From positions 29,690,705-29,754,704 of the forward strand of contig CM046867.1 of NCBI GenBank assembly GCA_025617745.1: a DNA stretch of 64,000 bases, read 5' to 3'. Below, in pieces: positions 61,270 through 64,000 of the stretch (position 1 is its first letter; each line of letters begins with the position of its first letter). Source of the DNA: Heliocidaris erythrogramma (lineage: Eukaryota; Echinodermata; Echinoidea; Camarodonta; Echinometridae). Position numbers and translations under genes: made by a program. The notes under the pieces were generated by a model. The model saw only the letters and a program-made list of their open reading frames with translations, made no database searches and had not been told where the DNA came from.

Positions 61270-62337
61270 GCTTGGCGAATAAAAAAAATCAGTGACCCAA
61301 ATGGCGTAGATTTTTGGGGGGAGGGGGTACAGGGGACGTACATGCCCCGTAGTACAATCTTGGTGGAAAAAACAGGAGGGAGAGAGAGAGAGAGAGAGAG
61401 AAAGATAGGTGGAGGGTGGAGAGAGGATGAAAGACAACGTAAAGAAAAATTTTACCCCCTCCCACACCCGGTCTCACTAAAATTCTTCCGCATTATAGTG
61501 AGACCGGTGCCCGCCCCTCCCAACAAGTTCAAGCTGGCTCGCAGACCGCCCTCTCAAACCTGCACTCAACATCTGGTTTTGAATAATTTCTGGGCATATT
61601 TTCCGCCTTGCTAAAACGTTTCGATTTCATTTCCTGATGTTAATTATTTTGTAAAACATATTCTTTACTTGATTGTGGTGAACTCAAAATGAAATTCAAA
61701 GAGTGACAGCCCAATGCACGCGTTAATACGTACACGGAAACGCAAAACGTACAGCGCCATCTTCTGTTGGGCGTTAACCTCGAATTTAATTACCGAGAAA
61801 TTACGTATCGATGGTGAAGGGAAGCCACAGCCGCTGGCTTGGGGCCGATATTTGCCAGATGTTTTGAATATGATTGCATCCATTTGTCATGTAAATTGAT
61901 TTGCAGCTAGCTCCACCATTGCAGGATATGAGGCTGACGGGTTTATGTAACTGCCGAATGTTTTTGCTACAATTCAGGTAAGAATTCATCTGGACGAGTC
62001 GAGTCTTTTGAAATTTGAGACAACATGACTTGAGAAATTAATGAGAGTGAGGAAGAGAGAGAAAGAGAGAGGGAGAGAAGGCTCGCTGAGTTGTTCACAG
62101 ACACAATCTGCACACCGGTCTGCACAATGCCAATGGGCAAAATATGATATGGGGTGGCCATAGTTCCTGCAAATTTATTTTATTCAGATAGATTCATGCC
62201 AATATTGTGATATTATAGGTCTCCCCTCATTCACTCCGCACACTATCATGACTATCGCCTTCGGTTATAACTCCAGGGAGCTCCAATCCAATGATGCGCG
62301 TTTACATGTAACAGTTAGGCATAATGGTATTGTATGA
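61270..62337. other. Intergenic DNA with GA microsatellites
   Basis: No gene is supported. (GA)n tracts lie at about 61377-61402 and 62045-62082. Short open frames have no recognisable domain. Confidence 0.4.
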
Positions 62338-62338
62338 T

Positions 62339-63107
62339 GGGGAGCCCTAGCCCCGGGACGCTGCCACGAAGTGGCAGCGTCCTGAGTGAAACCAGTACGA
62401 TTCGGTGGGTCTCACAATCTACCAATGTTCAAATGACCATTTAAAAAATGGCCATGTAATTATTATTTTTTAATTAAAGTATCATATATACGATGCCACT
62501 TACCTAAACAGACTTTACGCAAATCAGCTTTTCCTAAAAAATGTGTAGAATCGATGAATGTCACTTTTTACTCTCAATTTTCGAAACCAGTCCCATTCGC
62601 CATGTTGTTAAAGCCAAATTGAAAATAGGCACTTGCGCATGCGCCTATGAATGTTTATTACAATGACGGCATAGTTTTCGTCAATGGAATAATGAATATT
62701 CATATACCCACTGTAATCCGCCGATCGCTAGCGTATAGATCTAGCGCTCTAGATCTCGCTCAAGCTCGTCTAATGAATATTCATAATCCTCCCTTCTTGT
62801 CTGTATTATAATTGGAGCTGCTGACGCATGCGCATTGCAAGCAAAACACAGACCTTCGGAAGTTTTTACTACAGGCTCTTGGAGATAAATATGCCTTTTT
62901 TGTATCATCCTCATTGAAAAGAAAGACGACAGTCAATCGTAAAGTATTGTAAGTACCTAAAATAGCCTAAAATCAACTGATTTCATGTTTCATGGCTATC
63001 ATTTTGACAAACGACCTTGTAATTATGTGACATCCATGCGATCAAAGGACTGCGAAGCGCAGCCCGAACACTACGTGTTCGGGCTGCCGCAGTAAGGGGA
63101 GCCCTAA
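62339..63107. repeat. Segment bounded by GGGGAGCCCTA and two hairpins
   Basis: GGGGAGCCCTA occurs in direct orientation at 62339-62349 and 63096-63106. Just inside each lies a perfect hairpin: GGACGCTGCCAC with its inverse (62356-62382) and GCAGCCCGAACAC with its inverse (63059-63087), both with 3-nt loops. A CTRR-like end (CCCTAA) follows the right hairpin, as in Helitron 3' ends. No Rep or helicase is encoded. Confidence 0.45.
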
Positions 63108-63224
63108 CTTAGACTGTCTGCGCACCTAGGCTAAGGTTTTGACCTGAAATTCACACGAATTTCTTTAATATTCCTATAAAGCTTAATTTTATATTATTCC
63201 TGATATTCTGAAGAGTAAGTTTGC

Positions 63225-63345
63225 AAAAATTCTCATCAAAATTAGAGCAAGAGCAATGCCATTTACGGCAAGAAAAGGTGGCCGTGTCATTTCATTGAAA
63301 AAACAATGGTGCCCATGTCTGCGCACTCATTCATTTTACACACAG
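63225..63345 (-). repeat. Dispersed repeat, copy 2
   Basis: The inverted counterpart of 52845-52975 (AATGGTGCCCATGTCTGCGC on the plus strand). A 104-residue forward frame (63256-63570) covers it, but nothing about it looks coding. Confidence 0.45.
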
Positions 63346-63879
63346 TTCGGGAGTTTTGATGTGAAAAACATTTTGAGGCTTGTGAATGAAATAAGACCTT
63401 TTTTCAATATTTTGACTCGTTTTTTGCATGAATACTCTATCGCTATGATAAAGATGAAGAGTTTGTGTTCGTTGCATGTTTTGTTTTATCAGTTACGCGT
63501 GTGCGCAGACTTGGGCACTCTAGCCATGTCATTCGATAAGAATAGACAAAACACTGACTTTAGTGCGTAACCACTGAATGTTTTCCATGATTAGGCCAGA
63601 TTTATACCAAACAGAAAGCAAAATTCTGGACTTAAAGTGGTTCCAACAAGAAATTTAATTGAAGAATTTCGGATATCGTGATCTCAAAATCATGTCTCAG
63701 AACGCATCTCACTGGAACTGAAAAAAAGGGCATAAAACCATAAAACTTAAGTTCACGCGAGTTTACATCTACATGTACAGTATAAGTTATCCAACGTACA
63801 TTTAGCGATCCATCAAAGGTATGATACTTCATCATTTGCAAGACAAAATATAGGTCTACAATAAAAAAAACTGGAACTT

Positions 63880-64000
63880 GAGCTTCTTGAGGTTCGAATC
63901 CCGCTGGTTCCAGTTTTTTCTGACTTGTGTTTTTCATTACAGATCGAGCATACGATCTTTAACACTGGGGGTAAAATGCCTAAAAATTTGTTACAAATTA
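63880..64000 (+). repeat. tRNA-derived SINE, partial at window edge
   Basis: GGTTCGAATCCCGCTGGTTC followed by a T-run and CTGACTTGTG, then CATACGATCTTTAACACTGG, matches the SINE at 32539-32715. The tRNA-like head is incomplete on the 5' side, and the copy runs off the window. Confidence 0.7.

Noticed and set aside
63256..63570. 104-codon forward frame near the window end
   Set aside because: It overlaps a dispersed repeat, has no recognisable domain and no splice support.

Overview
The window is animal nuclear DNA. It has long introns with GT-AG borders, low gene density, microsatellites, interstitial (CCCTAA)n, tRNA-derived SINEs and many nested transposons. The repeat types and a conserved RECQL5 gene suggest a marine deuterostome, most likely an echinoderm such as a sea urchin. 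That assignment is inference from repeat style, not a database match.

Region 1 (1-30131) is a nested transposon landscape. A broken multi-exon gene of an uncharacterised invertebrate family (exons at 385-710, 11374-11441 and 11791-13480) carries in its first intron a nearly intact 9.8-kb Ty3/gypsy-type LTR retrotransposon (986-10763, 4-bp target duplication, LTRs almost identical). That element has gag, a -1-frame pol and an extra third ORF with a C2H2 zinc finger. Small hAT-type and TTAA-type MITEs follow. A second broken uncharacterised coding region (16262-17417 continuing at 28699-29340) is interrupted twice: by a 593-bp Tc1-derived element, and by a complete 11.27-kb DNA transposon (17423-28693). 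Removing either insertion with one copy of its target duplication restores the reading frame, so both landed in an exon. The large transposon encodes a spliced protein of about 939 residues with a GQNKN-motif RNase H-like core. All its introns are phase 1, and one 144-nt exon has been tandemly amplified. A CR1-like LINE fragment ends this region.

Region 2 (30132-33731) is intergenic, with tRNA-headed SINEs and a regular 52-bp minisatellite.

Region 3 (33732-53777, minus strand) is the one clearly functional host gene: a RECQL5-type RecQ DNA helicase with 17 coding exons. All splice phases agree and the model encodes about 1237 residues. It has helicase motifs, a RecQ zinc module, a KIX-like region, an acidic linker and a C-terminal SRI-like domain. 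Its introns hold a CR1 fragment, a Penelope-like fragment split by an hAT-type MITE, SINEs, Tc1-type MITEs and a foldback carrying telomeric repeats.

Region 4 (53778-64000) holds the probable RECQL5 promoter and then gene-free repeat DNA: nested Harbinger/hAT-type MITEs, degenerate LINE pieces, a 30-bp perfect hairpin, a tandem array of about 335-bp units, a pair of 12-13-bp hairpins and further SINE copies.
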